7,719 nucleotides of DNA from an uncultured Bryobacterales bacterium (lineage in GTDB: Bacteria > Acidobacteriota > Terriglobia > Bryobacterales > UBA6623), in the NCBI GenBank assembly GCA_946887065.1, contig CAMPKL010000147.1, positions 1 through 7,719 on the forward strand, read 5' to 3'. The translations under genes and the position numbers were made by a program. The notes beneath the pieces were generated by a model. The model ran no database searches. It was not told the DNA's origin and saw nothing but the letters and a program-made list of their open reading frames with translations. Below, one piece after another: positions 1 to 5,821 of this stretch. Position 1 is the stretch's first letter, and the number at the start of each line of letters is the position of its first letter.

Positions 1-1100
1 TTATTGATTGGCGCTGGACTCCTCGCCGGAAGCTATGCGCGTCTGATGTCAGTAGAGCGCGGATTCGACACCGCCGGTCTCGCCGCGATCTGGGCGCCCA
101 TGAACGGTGAGGCCTACAGGAATCGCGACCAATTTACCCAGATGATCCGCAGCCGCCTCCAAGCGATACCAGGCATCAACGCCGTGGCGGCCAACAACTT
201 GCCGCTTACCGGCCTCTCTGCCGGAACAACCTTCCACCTGGAGAGGACCTCACGCGAACCCGAGGAGATCACGGCTCTTCTCAAGATAACTACTTCGACG
301 TCCTCGGTGTTCCAATCCTTGCCGGCCGCGGCTTCGAGCCGACCGACCAACGTGAGGCTCCGCCTATCGCGCTCGTGAACCAAACCATGGCGCGTCGCTA
401 TTGGCCCGAAGGCGATGCAATCGGACAGCGGATCAGGAGCTCCGACACCGAAACCGTTTGGGCCGAGATCGTCGGCGTCACGACCGACGTTCGGCACGAG
501 GGACTCTCGTCTTCCCCGGAACCAACGGTATTTCTACCGGCGGCGCAGTCCCGGCGGGAGACCAACGAATGGATTCTGCGAGTCCGCCAAGGCGATATGG
601 CCGCCGCAATCGAGCAGGCCAAGGAGGTCATTACCGCCGCATCGCCAAGCACGCCGATCGCGCGAACGCTCGTGCTCGACGAGACCATCGATCGCTCGGT
701 CGCCATCCCCCGCTTCCGCACCCTCTTCATCCTCGGGCTCGCCGGCCTGGCGGCCTTTCTCGCCCTCCTCGGCGTCTATGGCGTCCTCGCCTTCGCCGTC
801 ACGCAAAGAACCAAAGAGATCGGAGTCCGCATGGCGCTCGGCGCGGGCTCACGCAATGTGCTGACAAGCGTTGTCGGCTCCGGCCTCAAGCTCGTGGTGG
901 CGGGCATCGCGGCCGGCCTACTAGTCGCCTGGAGCGCGACTGGTGTAATCCGCGCCTTCCTGTTTGAAGTTGCTCCCACCGACGCGTTCACCTACGTTGC
1001 CGTCATAGCCGGGTTAGTTACCTTGACATCGGTCGCCGCGTATTTGCCGGCTAGGCGCGCTGCCGCTGTTGATCCAGCCCAAGTGCTCAACGAGGATTGA
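1..1100 (+). pseudogene. ADOP-type (MacB/FtsX family) ABC permease, 5'-partial, one frameshift
   Basis: This is the C-terminal part of a large inner-membrane permease of the MacB/FtsX superfamily, in the 'acidobacterial duplicated permease' style. The 5' end lies outside the window. Frame 1 (1-378) reads a membrane-helix end (LLIGAGLLAGSY), then periplasmic-type sequence such as NNLPLTGLSAGTTFHLE. From position 285 the family sequence continues in frame 3: DNYFDVLGVPILAGRGF, then ALVNQTMARRYWPEGDAIG, then the FtsX domain. Homology therefore switches frame between about 244 and 284, equivalent to losing 1 or gaining 2 bases. Frame 3 is open from 111 onward, so no stop marks the exact point. 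Either the gene is recently broken or this is a sequencing error. The partner ATPase and permease N-terminus would lie upstream. Family assignment is firm; substrate is unknown. Confidence 0.8.
375..1100 (+). CDS. 3' open segment of the ADOP/FtsX permease
   Basis: This intact stretch of the interrupted permease is what a gene finder would call as a 241-residue protein from GTG 375. That GTG is probably not a natural start, because family sequence continues upstream in the same frame to 285 (DNYFDV, GRGF). The GTG overlaps the TGA (376-378) that ends the frame-1 piece, so translational restart is conceivable. Residues 1-105 are the end of the periplasmic MacB-PCD-like domain. The FtsX domain follows, with three predicted membrane helices at about 116-141, 166-190 and 203-224. 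Family hallmarks are TKEIGVRMALGA (residues 146-157) in the cytoplasmic loop and the C-terminal PARRAAAVDPAQVL (residues 225-238). The gene is convergent with the DUF1080 gene, with only 12 bp between stops and no terminator visible there. Confidence 0.75.
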   Translation: MNQTMARRYWPEGDAIGQRIRSSDTETVWAEIVGVTTDVRHEGLSSSPEPTVFLPAAQSRRETNEWILRVRQGDMAAAIEQAKEVITAASPSTPIARTLVLDETIDRSVAIPRFRTLFILGLAGLAAFLALLGVYGVLAFAVTQRTKEIGVRMALGAGSRNVLTSVVGSGLKLVVAGIAAGLLVAWSATGVIRAFLFEVAPTDAFTYVAVIAGLVTLTSVAAYLPARRAAAVDPAQVLNED

Positions 1101-1112
1101 GTGGTCATGCTG

Positions 1113-1970
1113 CTAGGGCTTGTCGTCTAAATTGAGCCGGCGTACCCAAACGCTTCGATAGCGAACCGGATTACCGTGCTGCTGCAGCAGGATCGGTCCT
1201 TCGGCCTCGTGGGGCACGTACTCCGACGTGACGCGATGCGCCGTCGGTCCGAGCAGTTCTTGCCTGTGGTGAACTAACACGCCATTGTGAAACACCGTGG
1301 CGAATGCAGGCTTGACCAGCTCACCGTCGGCGAAGCGCGGCGCCTCGAAGACGATGTCATAAGTCTGCCACTCTCCGGGTTTGCGTGAGGCGTTCACGAG
1401 CGGCGGGTACTCGCCGTAGAGCGCGGCCGCCTGCCCGTCGGCATAAGTCTTGTTGTCGAACGAATCGAGCACCTGAATTTCGTACGTCCCCATGATGCCG
1501 ATGCCGCTGTTGCCGCGGCCCTGGCTCGCTCCCACGACTGTTTCCGGCGCGGCCCACTCCACATGGAGTTGGATGTCGCCGAACTTTTGCTTTGACAGCA
1601 AATTGGCTCTGGTGTCGACCTGCATGTAGCCGTTCTCGACTTTCCAGGTCGGCTCCACCACCTTCCCCTTGGCCTGGTTCGGGTAGAACTCCAAGCCAAA
1701 CGGACCTTCCCAGCCGACCCACTCCGACAAGTCCGTTCCGTCGAAAAGAACCACCGCGTCCGATGGCGCCGCGCCCCTCTGCGCGTCCGTTGCGAATGTC
1801 CCCGGCGTAACCACGGCAGGCCGCGGGCGGGTGTCGTCATGAACCCGCCACTTGCCGCCGGGCAGGAAGGGTGTGTCCGTATACCCCGTGGCGGGGGCGC
1901 GTTCTTGTGCGAAGGCGCTAACCAGCGCCAGGACGGCGGCGGCGGCAAAGATGCAAATTCGGTGGGTCAT
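1113..1970 (-). CDS. secreted DUF1080 (3-keto-disaccharide hydrolase-fold) protein
   Basis: A 285-residue exported protein with a single DUF1080/PF06439 domain, a concanavalin-like jelly roll common in Acidobacteria and Planctomycetes and linked to glycan or keto-sugar breakdown. The N-terminus is a signal peptide: MTHR, hydrophobic ICIFAAAAVLALVSAF, likely cleavage after AFA (residue 21). Family motifs occur in order: VVLFDGTDLSEW (73-84), GRGNSGIGIMGTYEIQVLDS (151-170), GEWQTYDIVFEAPRF (199-213) and PILLQQHGNPVRYRSVWVRRL (259-279). The ATG at 1970 is preferred over an in-frame TTG at 1985 because GGAG (1980-1983) sits 9 nt upstream of the ATG and overlaps the TTG. A -10-like TAGAAT lies at 2010-2015 on the minus strand, without a convincing -35. 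A terminator separates the gene from the upstream Cys4 gene, so it is probably its own transcription unit. Catalytic activity is not established from sequence. Confidence 0.88.
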   Translation of the reverse strand: MTHRICIFAAAAVLALVSAFAQERAPATGYTDTPFLPGGKWRVHDDTRPRPAVVTPGTFATDAQRGAAPSDAVVLFDGTDLSEWVGWEGPFGLEFYPNQAKGKVVEPTWKVENGYMQVDTRANLLSKQKFGDIQLHVEWAAPETVVGASQGRGNSGIGIMGTYEIQVLDSFDNKTYADGQAAALYGEYPPLVNASRKPGEWQTYDIVFEAPRFADGELVKPAFATVFHNGVLVHHRQELLGPTAHRVTSEYVPHEAEGPILLQQHGNPVRYRSVWVRRLNLDDKP

Positions 1971-1979
1971 TGCAGCAAT

Positions 1980-1983
1980 CTCC
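1980..1983 (-). promoter_or_regulatory. ribosome binding site of the DUF1080 gene
   Basis: The minus strand reads GGAG here, 9 nt before ATG 1970. It overlaps the alternative TTG codon at 1985 and so favours the shorter protein, whose signal peptide then begins normally. Confidence 0.7.
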
Positions 1984-2030
1984 AAGTGGCGAATGAATCG
2001 ATCGACGCCATTCTAGCAGCCGGACGCGAA

Positions 2031-2065
2031 AAGGCCGCTCTCGTGCGCGGCATGAGAACGGCCTT
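2031..2065 (-). terminator. intrinsic terminator after the Cys4 small-protein gene
   Basis: AAGGCCG (2031-2037) pairs with CGGCCTT (2059-2065). After one C/A mismatch, TCTCGTGC (2039-2046) pairs with GCATGAGA (2050-2057), with one G-T pair, around a 3-nt loop. On the minus strand this long stem ends in GGCCTTTTCG, giving a short T-run, 25 bp after the stop at 2091. On the plus strand the 3' side is followed by GG, so the element is oriented for the minus strand. The T-tract is only four bases, so efficiency is uncertain. Confidence 0.65.
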
Positions 2066-2090
2066 GGTTCCTACAGAATGTTTCGCGCTG

Positions 2091-2312
2091 TTATTCGTTC
2101 AGCGGCAACTGCATTTCTACTTCGCGCCAGGCGCTGATCTTGAGGCGACGGCAGACCCAGCAAAGACCTTCCGACTCCTGGCTCGCGCCCGCCTCTCCGC
2201 AGACTTTGCAGTCAAAAGTCTTGCGAATCGACGGCTCGAAGACCACTTTTTTGGCGGAGGCCAGCAACTTCGGATCCACGATATCAGGCAAGTCTGTTCT
2301 TTTCTTAGTCAC
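2091..2312 (-). CDS. small Cys4 zinc-ribbon-like protein, unknown function
   Basis: A 73-residue soluble protein that I do not recognise as a named family. Residues 35-54 hold CKVC, a 12-residue spacer, then CWVC. This CxxC...CxxC arrangement is typical of a structural zinc site (zinc ribbon or rubredoxin-like knuckles). The N-terminus is basic (MTKKR) and the C-terminus is acidic, with no signal peptide or membrane segment. The start is GTG 2312; no ATG is in frame upstream and no clear Shine-Dalgarno is seen. A promoter matching TAGACT-17 nt-TATAGT on the minus strand (2345-2373) would give a leader of about 26 nt, and a hairpin terminator follows the stop. Both support a real gene. It is divergent from the Fur-family gene. 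Binding of RNA, protein or metal are all possible; no function is assigned. Confidence 0.72.
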   Translation of the reverse strand: MTKKRTDLPDIVDPKLLASAKKVVFEPSIRKTFDCKVCGEAGASQESEGLCWVCRRLKISAWREVEMQLPLNE

Positions 2313-2344
2313 GTCTTGTGTCGCCGACGGCGTCCGGAACTTTT

Positions 2345-2377
2345 ACTATAGGGACCGTTTTCGCCGAAGTCTATAGT
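2345..2377. promoter_or_regulatory. overlapping divergent promoters on an inverted CTATAG pair
   Basis: ACTATAG (2345-2351) and CTATAGT (2371-2377) form a perfect 7-bp inverted repeat separated by 19 bp. On the minus strand TATAGT (2345-2350, 5 of 6 to the sigma70 -10) lies 17 nt from TAGACT (2368-2373, 4 of 6 to the -35) and points toward the Cys4 gene. On the plus strand TATAGT (2372-2377) lies 17 nt from TAGGGA (2349-2354, 3 of 6) and points toward the Fur-family gene, with a leader of about 120 nt. Each -10 overlaps the other's -35, so polymerases would compete. The minus-strand promoter is the better match. Confidence 0.5.
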
Positions 2378-2440
2378 TCTTCCGTTCTAGGTCGTTTCCG
2401 CCAAGCGCCTCCTAGTGAATAGACGCGCCGTAGAGCGTTT

Positions 2441-2456
2441 TCGATTCTGGAATCGA
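2441..2456. promoter_or_regulatory. perfect 16-bp dyad upstream of the Fur-family gene, candidate operator
   Basis: TCGATTC-TG-GAATCGA is a perfect 7-2-7 inverted repeat 50 bp before the regulator's start codon. A further CGATTC half-copy follows at 2462-2467. A possible -10 (TATGGT, 2475-2480, 4 of 6) would place this dyad over the -35 region, where a repressor would block transcription. It does not match the classical E. coli Fur box or the Bacillus PerR box, so autoregulation is inference from position and symmetry only. Confidence 0.45.
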
Positions 2457-2495
2457 GGAGGCGATTCGGAGCCCTATGGTAGGATGATGGCGTTC

Positions 2496-2499
2496 GGAG
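2496..2499 (+). promoter_or_regulatory. ribosome binding site fixing the TTG start of the Fur-family gene
   Basis: GGAG lies 7 nt before TTG 2507. An in-frame TAG at 2480-2482 rules out any longer protein, and no ATG or GTG lies between that stop and 2507. The nearby ATGs at 2484 and 2487 are in another frame. Confidence 0.7.
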
Positions 2500-2506
2500 T
2501 TATCAG

Positions 2507-2983
2507 TTGCCAGCCAGATCTCCAGCAAGAGCGCCGCTACAAGCCCACGGCATCCGGCTCACCCGGCAGCGGGAATTGTTGTTCGAGATCATCAACAACG
2601 CTCATCGGCATTTGAATGCCGATCAGTTATTTGAACTGGCTAAGAAGCGCGATCCAAAAATCAATCGCGTCACGATCTACCGCACGCTCAAAGTGCTGAA
2701 ACAAGAAGGCTTGATCGACGAACTCGACCTGCTGCACTACGAAGGCGAGCAGCACTACTACGAGACGCGTTTGAAGAGAGCTCACGCCCATGTGGTCTGC
2801 CTCAAGTGCGGCGCGGTCCAGGAATTCTTTGGCGACCCGGTCAAGGATCTGCGGGATCAAATCGAGACGTCGCTCGGTTTCAAGATCGAAGTAGCCCGGA
2901 CTGAAGTGGGCGGATTGTGCGCCGACTGCCAGGGAGAGGACACCGTGGATACGCCGGAAGAAGTCGGACAAACGACGCCCTAG
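2507..2983 (+). CDS. Fur-family (Fur/Zur/PerR) metalloregulator
   Basis: A 158-residue cytoplasmic DNA-binding repressor of the ferric uptake regulator family, which senses iron, zinc or peroxide. The winged helix spans roughly residues 14-80, with IRLTRQRELLFEII (16-29), HLNADQLFELAKK (35-47) and the recognition region RVTIYRTLKVLKQEGLI (54-70). The dimerisation/metal domain follows: RAHAHVVCLKCG (91-102) carries H93, H95 and the first CxxC (C98, C101); C138 and C141 form the second CxxC. These four cysteines are the structural zinc site. The segment before CLKC keeps an HxH but lacks the HHDH run of E. coli Fur, so Fur, Zur and PerR cannot be told apart. The acidic tail after residue 141 is not conserved. 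The start is TTG 2507 with GGAG 7 nt upstream. The gene is divergent from the Cys4 gene and 58 bp before the FHA phosphatase gene, with which it may be co-transcribed. Confidence 0.92.
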   Translation: MPARSPARAPLQAHGIRLTRQRELLFEIINNAHRHLNADQLFELAKKRDPKINRVTIYRTLKVLKQEGLIDELDLLHYEGEQHYYETRLKRAHAHVVCLKCGAVQEFFGDPVKDLRDQIETSLGFKIEVARTEVGGLCADCQGEDTVDTPEEVGQTTP

Positions 2984-3009
2984 CTCTTCCGAAACCCGCC
3001 TTACCTCGC

Positions 3010-3027
3010 TTAGACGCGCCCGTCTAA
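3010..3027 (+). promoter_or_regulatory. short perfect hairpin between the Fur-family and phosphatase genes
   Basis: TTAGACG-CGCC-CGTCTAA is a perfect 7-bp stem with a 4-nt loop, 14 bp before the phosphatase ATG. No T-run follows, so it is a poor intrinsic terminator. It may be an operator or a leader structure. Its left half, TAGACGCGCC (3011-3020), recurs exactly at 2420-2429 upstream of the Fur-family gene. Confidence 0.35.
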
Positions 3028-3041
3028 CTCACCACGCGTCC

Positions 3042-4688
3042 ATGATCCTAACCGTCATCTCTCCCAACCAGGAAAGGCGCCAAATTCGTGTCGATCGCAG
3101 CCCGTTCCGCATCGGCCGTCTGATTGACCGCGAACTCTCTTTGCGCGACAGCCGCATTTCCAGAAACCACGCGCAGATTCTTCTGGAAGACGGCGACCAC
3201 TACATCGAAGATTGCGACAGCCGTCACGGCGTCTTCATCAACGGGCGACGGGTGCGACGGGCGCGGTTGCGGCCACGGGACCGCATCGACTTCGGCGTGG
3301 ACGACTCCTACGTCCTGTTCGTCGGCGACAACCCCGCCTTTTCGGCTCCCTTGCTCAAGAAAGTCGCCGCGATGCCTGAGGCAGGCGACAATCTCGGACG
3401 TCTTAGCGCCGTCCTCGATGTCGCCCGAGCGTTGGAGTCATCCGGTTCCGTCGACGACGTGCTTGCCGCCGCGGTGGACGCCGCTTTGGCGGTCACCGGC
3501 GCCGAGCGCGGATTTCTGATGCTGCACGGACCCGATGGACTGTTGGACATCCGCGTCGCCCGTGATCGCGAAGGCAAGATTCTCGCGGCGGACGAGTTGC
3601 GTGTGCCTCACCAGGTCATCGAAGACGCTCTCAAGAATCGGTCTGAGTTGTTCGCCATGTCGTTCGACCCGGCCGCCGACGTCGCGGCACTCGAACAAGG
3701 CCATACCGTGCTGGCGCTTGAACTGCGCAGCGTCGTCTGCGTGCCGCTCGTGCGCATTCGGCTCGGACAAGAATCCGAAACTAATCTACTGACAAAGGCC
3801 AAAGACACGCTGGGCGTCCTCTACATGGACACCCGCCAGATCGGCGCCAATCTCGCGGAAGGGAACCGCGAATTGCTGCAGACCCTGGGCATCGAGATCT
3901 CCACGGTTCTTGAAAATGCCCGGCTCTTGAGCGAAAGCCGCCGCCGCCACGATCTTGAGCAAGAGTTGCAGATCGCTCGCGAGATTCAGCAAGCGCTGCT
4001 TCCCGCTACGCTGCCTTCCAGCGGTTGGTTCGCAGCGGCCGGCTCGTCGGAAGCGTGCTTTCAAGTCGGCGGCGACTACTACGACGTTATAGACCTGGGC
4101 GACGACTCGTGGGGAATCGTTTTGGCCGATGTCTCCGGCAAGGGCGTATCGGCAGCGCTCATGTCCTCGCTCTTGCAAGGCGCTTTCTTTTCCGCTGCAG
4201 CTTCCAGCGTCGATCTTTCCGAAGTCGTATCGAAAATCAATCGCTACATCACCGAGCGCTCCCGCCATGCCCGTTTCACCACGGCGTTCTGCGCCATGAT
4301 CCGCCGCGACGGTACGGGTCGATGGGTGAATGCGGGCCATTGCGCCGGCTTAGTCGTGCGGGCTCAAGGCGGCGTCGACTGGCTCAGGCCAACCGCGGTG
4401 CCGATTGGCCTGTTCCCTGACGCCGAGTTCCCTTCCGAGCAGCTAGAGCTGCACCCTGGAGACCGCCTCCTCCTTTACAGCGACGGAGTGTCCGAGGCGG
4501 CGAACTCTTCTGAAGATCGTTTCGGAGAGCAGCGCCTGGCGGATCTCGCCAGCCGCGGAAAGTACGGTTCGGTTCAAGAACTCCACGACGCACTCATGGA
4601 TGAGATTGCGGACTTTACGCAGAATGTTGCTCAGTCCGACGATCTGACGTTGCTGGTCGTCGGCTACGAAAGCGAAAAGCCAGCCTAG
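3042..4688 (+). CDS. FHA-GAF-SpoIIE (PPM/PP2C) serine/threonine phosphatase
   Basis: A 548-residue soluble signalling protein. An N-terminal FHA domain (about 3-95) binds phosphothreonine peptides: IGR (24-26), SRISRNHA (37-44), RHGVFING (61-68). A GAF-like sensor domain (about 115-295) includes GAERGFLML (153-161) and the near-C-terminal DTLGVLYMD (255-263). A coiled-coil linker, LEQELQIAREIQQALLPATL (305-324), is the signature of SpoIIE/RsbU-type phosphatases. The catalytic domain (about 330-541) holds GGDYYDVI (343-350, D345), LADVSGKGVSAALM (361-374, D363), NAGHCAGL (430-437), LLYSDGVSEAAN (477-488, D481) and SDDLTLLVV (532-540). The metal-binding aspartates are therefore present, and it should be an active Mn/Mg phosphatase acting on phosphoserine or phosphothreonine, typically in partner-switching or Ser/Thr kinase circuits. 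No kinase, anti-sigma factor or antagonist gene lies nearby. No Shine-Dalgarno precedes ATG 3042, but the FHA domain begins right after it. Confidence 0.93.
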   Translation: MILTVISPNQERRQIRVDRSPFRIGRLIDRELSLRDSRISRNHAQILLEDGDHYIEDCDSRHGVFINGRRVRRARLRPRDRIDFGVDDSYVLFVGDNPAFSAPLLKKVAAMPEAGDNLGRLSAVLDVARALESSGSVDDVLAAAVDAALAVTGAERGFLMLHGPDGLLDIRVARDREGKILAADELRVPHQVIEDALKNRSELFAMSFDPAADVAALEQGHTVLALELRSVVCVPLVRIRLGQESETNLLTKAKDTLGVLYMDTRQIGANLAEGNRELLQTLGIEISTVLENARLLSESRRRHDLEQELQIAREIQQALLPATLPSSGWFAAAGSSEACFQVGGDYYDVIDLGDDSWGIVLADVSGKGVSAALMSSLLQGAFFSAAASSVDLSEVVSKINRYITERSRHARFTTAFCAMIRRDGTGRWVNAGHCAGLVVRAQGGVDWLRPTAVPIGLFPDAEFPSEQLELHPGDRLLLYSDGVSEAANSSEDRFGEQRLADLASRGKYGSVQELHDALMDEIADFTQNVAQSDDLTLLVVGYESEKPA

Positions 4689-5809
4689 ACCGGCGCGATC
4701 CGCGAGAGCTTGAGCATCTTTCGAACAGCCTCTCGTTTGTCCCCCGTCTCTTCCAGCGCCGCTAACTGGCGGCGAGCCCAGGTCGGTCCCGCCGCCAAAG
4801 ACCGGGCGCGCTCCAGCCCCGTTTCGGCTCCAATCGCCGCCGCCGTGTCGGCGAGCCGATCGATGAGCTGCAACAACATGTCGCGAGCGGACTGCGGCTG
4901 CAGAGTCTCTGAATGAATCAGCATGGCGTCCAGTCCGTAGCGCTCGGCGCGCCAAACATTCTGCCTAACCAGCATGGGGTGACTGTCGTGTTGGTACGTT
5001 CCCTCATCGATTTGTTCCGACAAGGCGCTGACAAGACATTGAGCCAGCGCGGCAAGCGCGATCCCATCGTCCAGGCAGCCGGGCATGTCGCACACGCGAA
5101 CCTCCACGGTTCCAAAATTGTAGTGCGGCCGAACAAACCACCAGATGTCTCGAATCGAATGGATGAAGCCCGTCTCTTGAAGGTGATTCAGCAGCCAAGC
5201 ATATTCGCTCCAGTTGCGCATCAGCGGAGGCAGACCCGCCGTGGGCAGCGCTTCCATGATCTTTGAGCGGTGTGACTGCAATCCCGTGACGCGTCCCTCC
5301 CACCAAGGGCTGTTGCAACTCAGGGCGATGAATAACGGCAGGTAACGCATGATCCGATCACAGATCATGACTGCCTTGTCTCCGGAATCAACACCCACAT
5401 GCACGTGCAGGCCAAACGTCACCAGTTGACGTCCTACATCCTGCAAAGAATCGAGGAGCCGTGCATACCGCTCGTCCTCCGTCGGCTGTTGGTCCTGCCA
5501 AGCTGAGAACGGATGCGAGCCGCTCCAGTACAGAGCTACGCCCAAACCATCCGCGATCTTCTCGACAGCCTCAATCTTGTCTCTCAGATCGCGCCGAACG
5601 TCTTCGACCGTCTCTCCGACGCCCGAGTTGATCTCGATATAGCACTGCATCAGCTCCGGCTTTACCGATTGATGCAGTTCCCTTGGTAAGCGTTCAATGA
5701 TCGCTGGACACGCACTGACAAGCTCCATCGTCCGCGCGTCGACGAGCGCGAATTCCAGTTCGACTCCGACCGTCGGCCCGTCGTTGGGTTGGAAGCAAAT
5801 CTTGGCCAC
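4685..5809 (-). CDS. YbdK-like carboxylate-amine ligase (glutamate-cysteine ligase family 2)
   Basis: A 374-residue cytoplasmic ATP-dependent ligase of the GCS2/YbdK family, close to the usual length of about 370. Members join a carboxylate, often the gamma-carboxyl of glutamate, to an amine. E. coli YbdK has only weak gamma-glutamylcysteine synthetase activity, so the true substrate is unknown. Motifs in order: GVELEF (15-20, metal-binding glutamates), CYIEINSG (56-63), GLHVHVG (133-139), SHRSKIMEALPTAG (179-192) and RDIWWFVRPHYNFGTVEVRV (220-239). The start is GTG 5809, backed by GGAGG 6 nt upstream. It is the second gene of an operon, 12 bp behind the amidohydrolase, and its Shine-Dalgarno directly follows that gene's stop codon, suggesting coupled translation. 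Its stop codon overlaps that of the convergent phosphatase gene (4685-4688). An EgtA-like or other gamma-glutamyl ligase role is possible but not shown. Confidence 0.92.
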   Translation of the reverse strand: MAKICFQPNDGPTVGVELEFALVDARTMELVSACPAIIERLPRELHQSVKPELMQCYIEINSGVGETVEDVRRDLRDKIEAVEKIADGLGVALYWSGSHPFSAWQDQQPTEDERYARLLDSLQDVGRQLVTFGLHVHVGVDSGDKAVMICDRIMRYLPLFIALSCNSPWWEGRVTGLQSHRSKIMEALPTAGLPPLMRNWSEYAWLLNHLQETGFIHSIRDIWWFVRPHYNFGTVEVRVCDMPGCLDDGIALAALAQCLVSALSEQIDEGTYQHDSHPMLVRQNVWRAERYGLDAMLIHSETLQPQSARDMLLQLIDRLADTAAAIGAETGLERARSLAAGPTWARRQLAALEETGDKREAVRKMLKLSRIAPV

Positions 5810-5815
5810 TCTTTG

Positions 5816-5820
5816 CCTCC
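5816..5820 (-). promoter_or_regulatory. strong ribosome binding site of the YbdK-like gene
   Basis: The minus strand reads GGAGG, 6 nt before GTG 5809 and one base after the amidohydrolase stop (5822-5824). It settles the GTG start and suits ribosomes finishing the upstream gene. Confidence 0.8.
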
Positions 5821-5821
5821 A

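Noticed and set aside
1394..1948. Second minus-strand frame of 184 codons inside the DUF1080 gene
   Set aside because: The other frame carries the signal peptide and all DUF1080 motifs; this one is low-complexity Ser/Arg/Pro.
1971..1985. TTG at 1985 as the start of the DUF1080 protein
   Set aside because: It overlaps the Shine-Dalgarno of ATG 1970 and would add MEIAA before an otherwise normal signal peptide.
2322..2332. CGCCGACGGCG dyad in the Cys4 gene leader as a riboswitch or attenuator
   Set aside because: Only a 4-bp stem with a 3-nt loop is possible; such a short GC dyad is expected by chance in this composition.
1839..2351. Plus-strand open frame of 170 codons spanning the DUF1080 start, the terminator and the Cys4 gene
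   Set aside because: It shows no recognisable motif and crosses a terminator hairpin and two better-supported minus-strand genes.
2415..2615. Plus-strand open frame of 66 codons overlapping the start of the Fur-family gene
   Set aside because: It overlaps the winged-helix coding region in another frame, shows no family pattern, and covers the dyad and ribosome binding site.
3786..4340. Minus-strand open frame of 184 codons inside the phosphatase
   Set aside because: It is antisense to conserved GAF and SpoIIE motifs; composition is that of a shadow frame.
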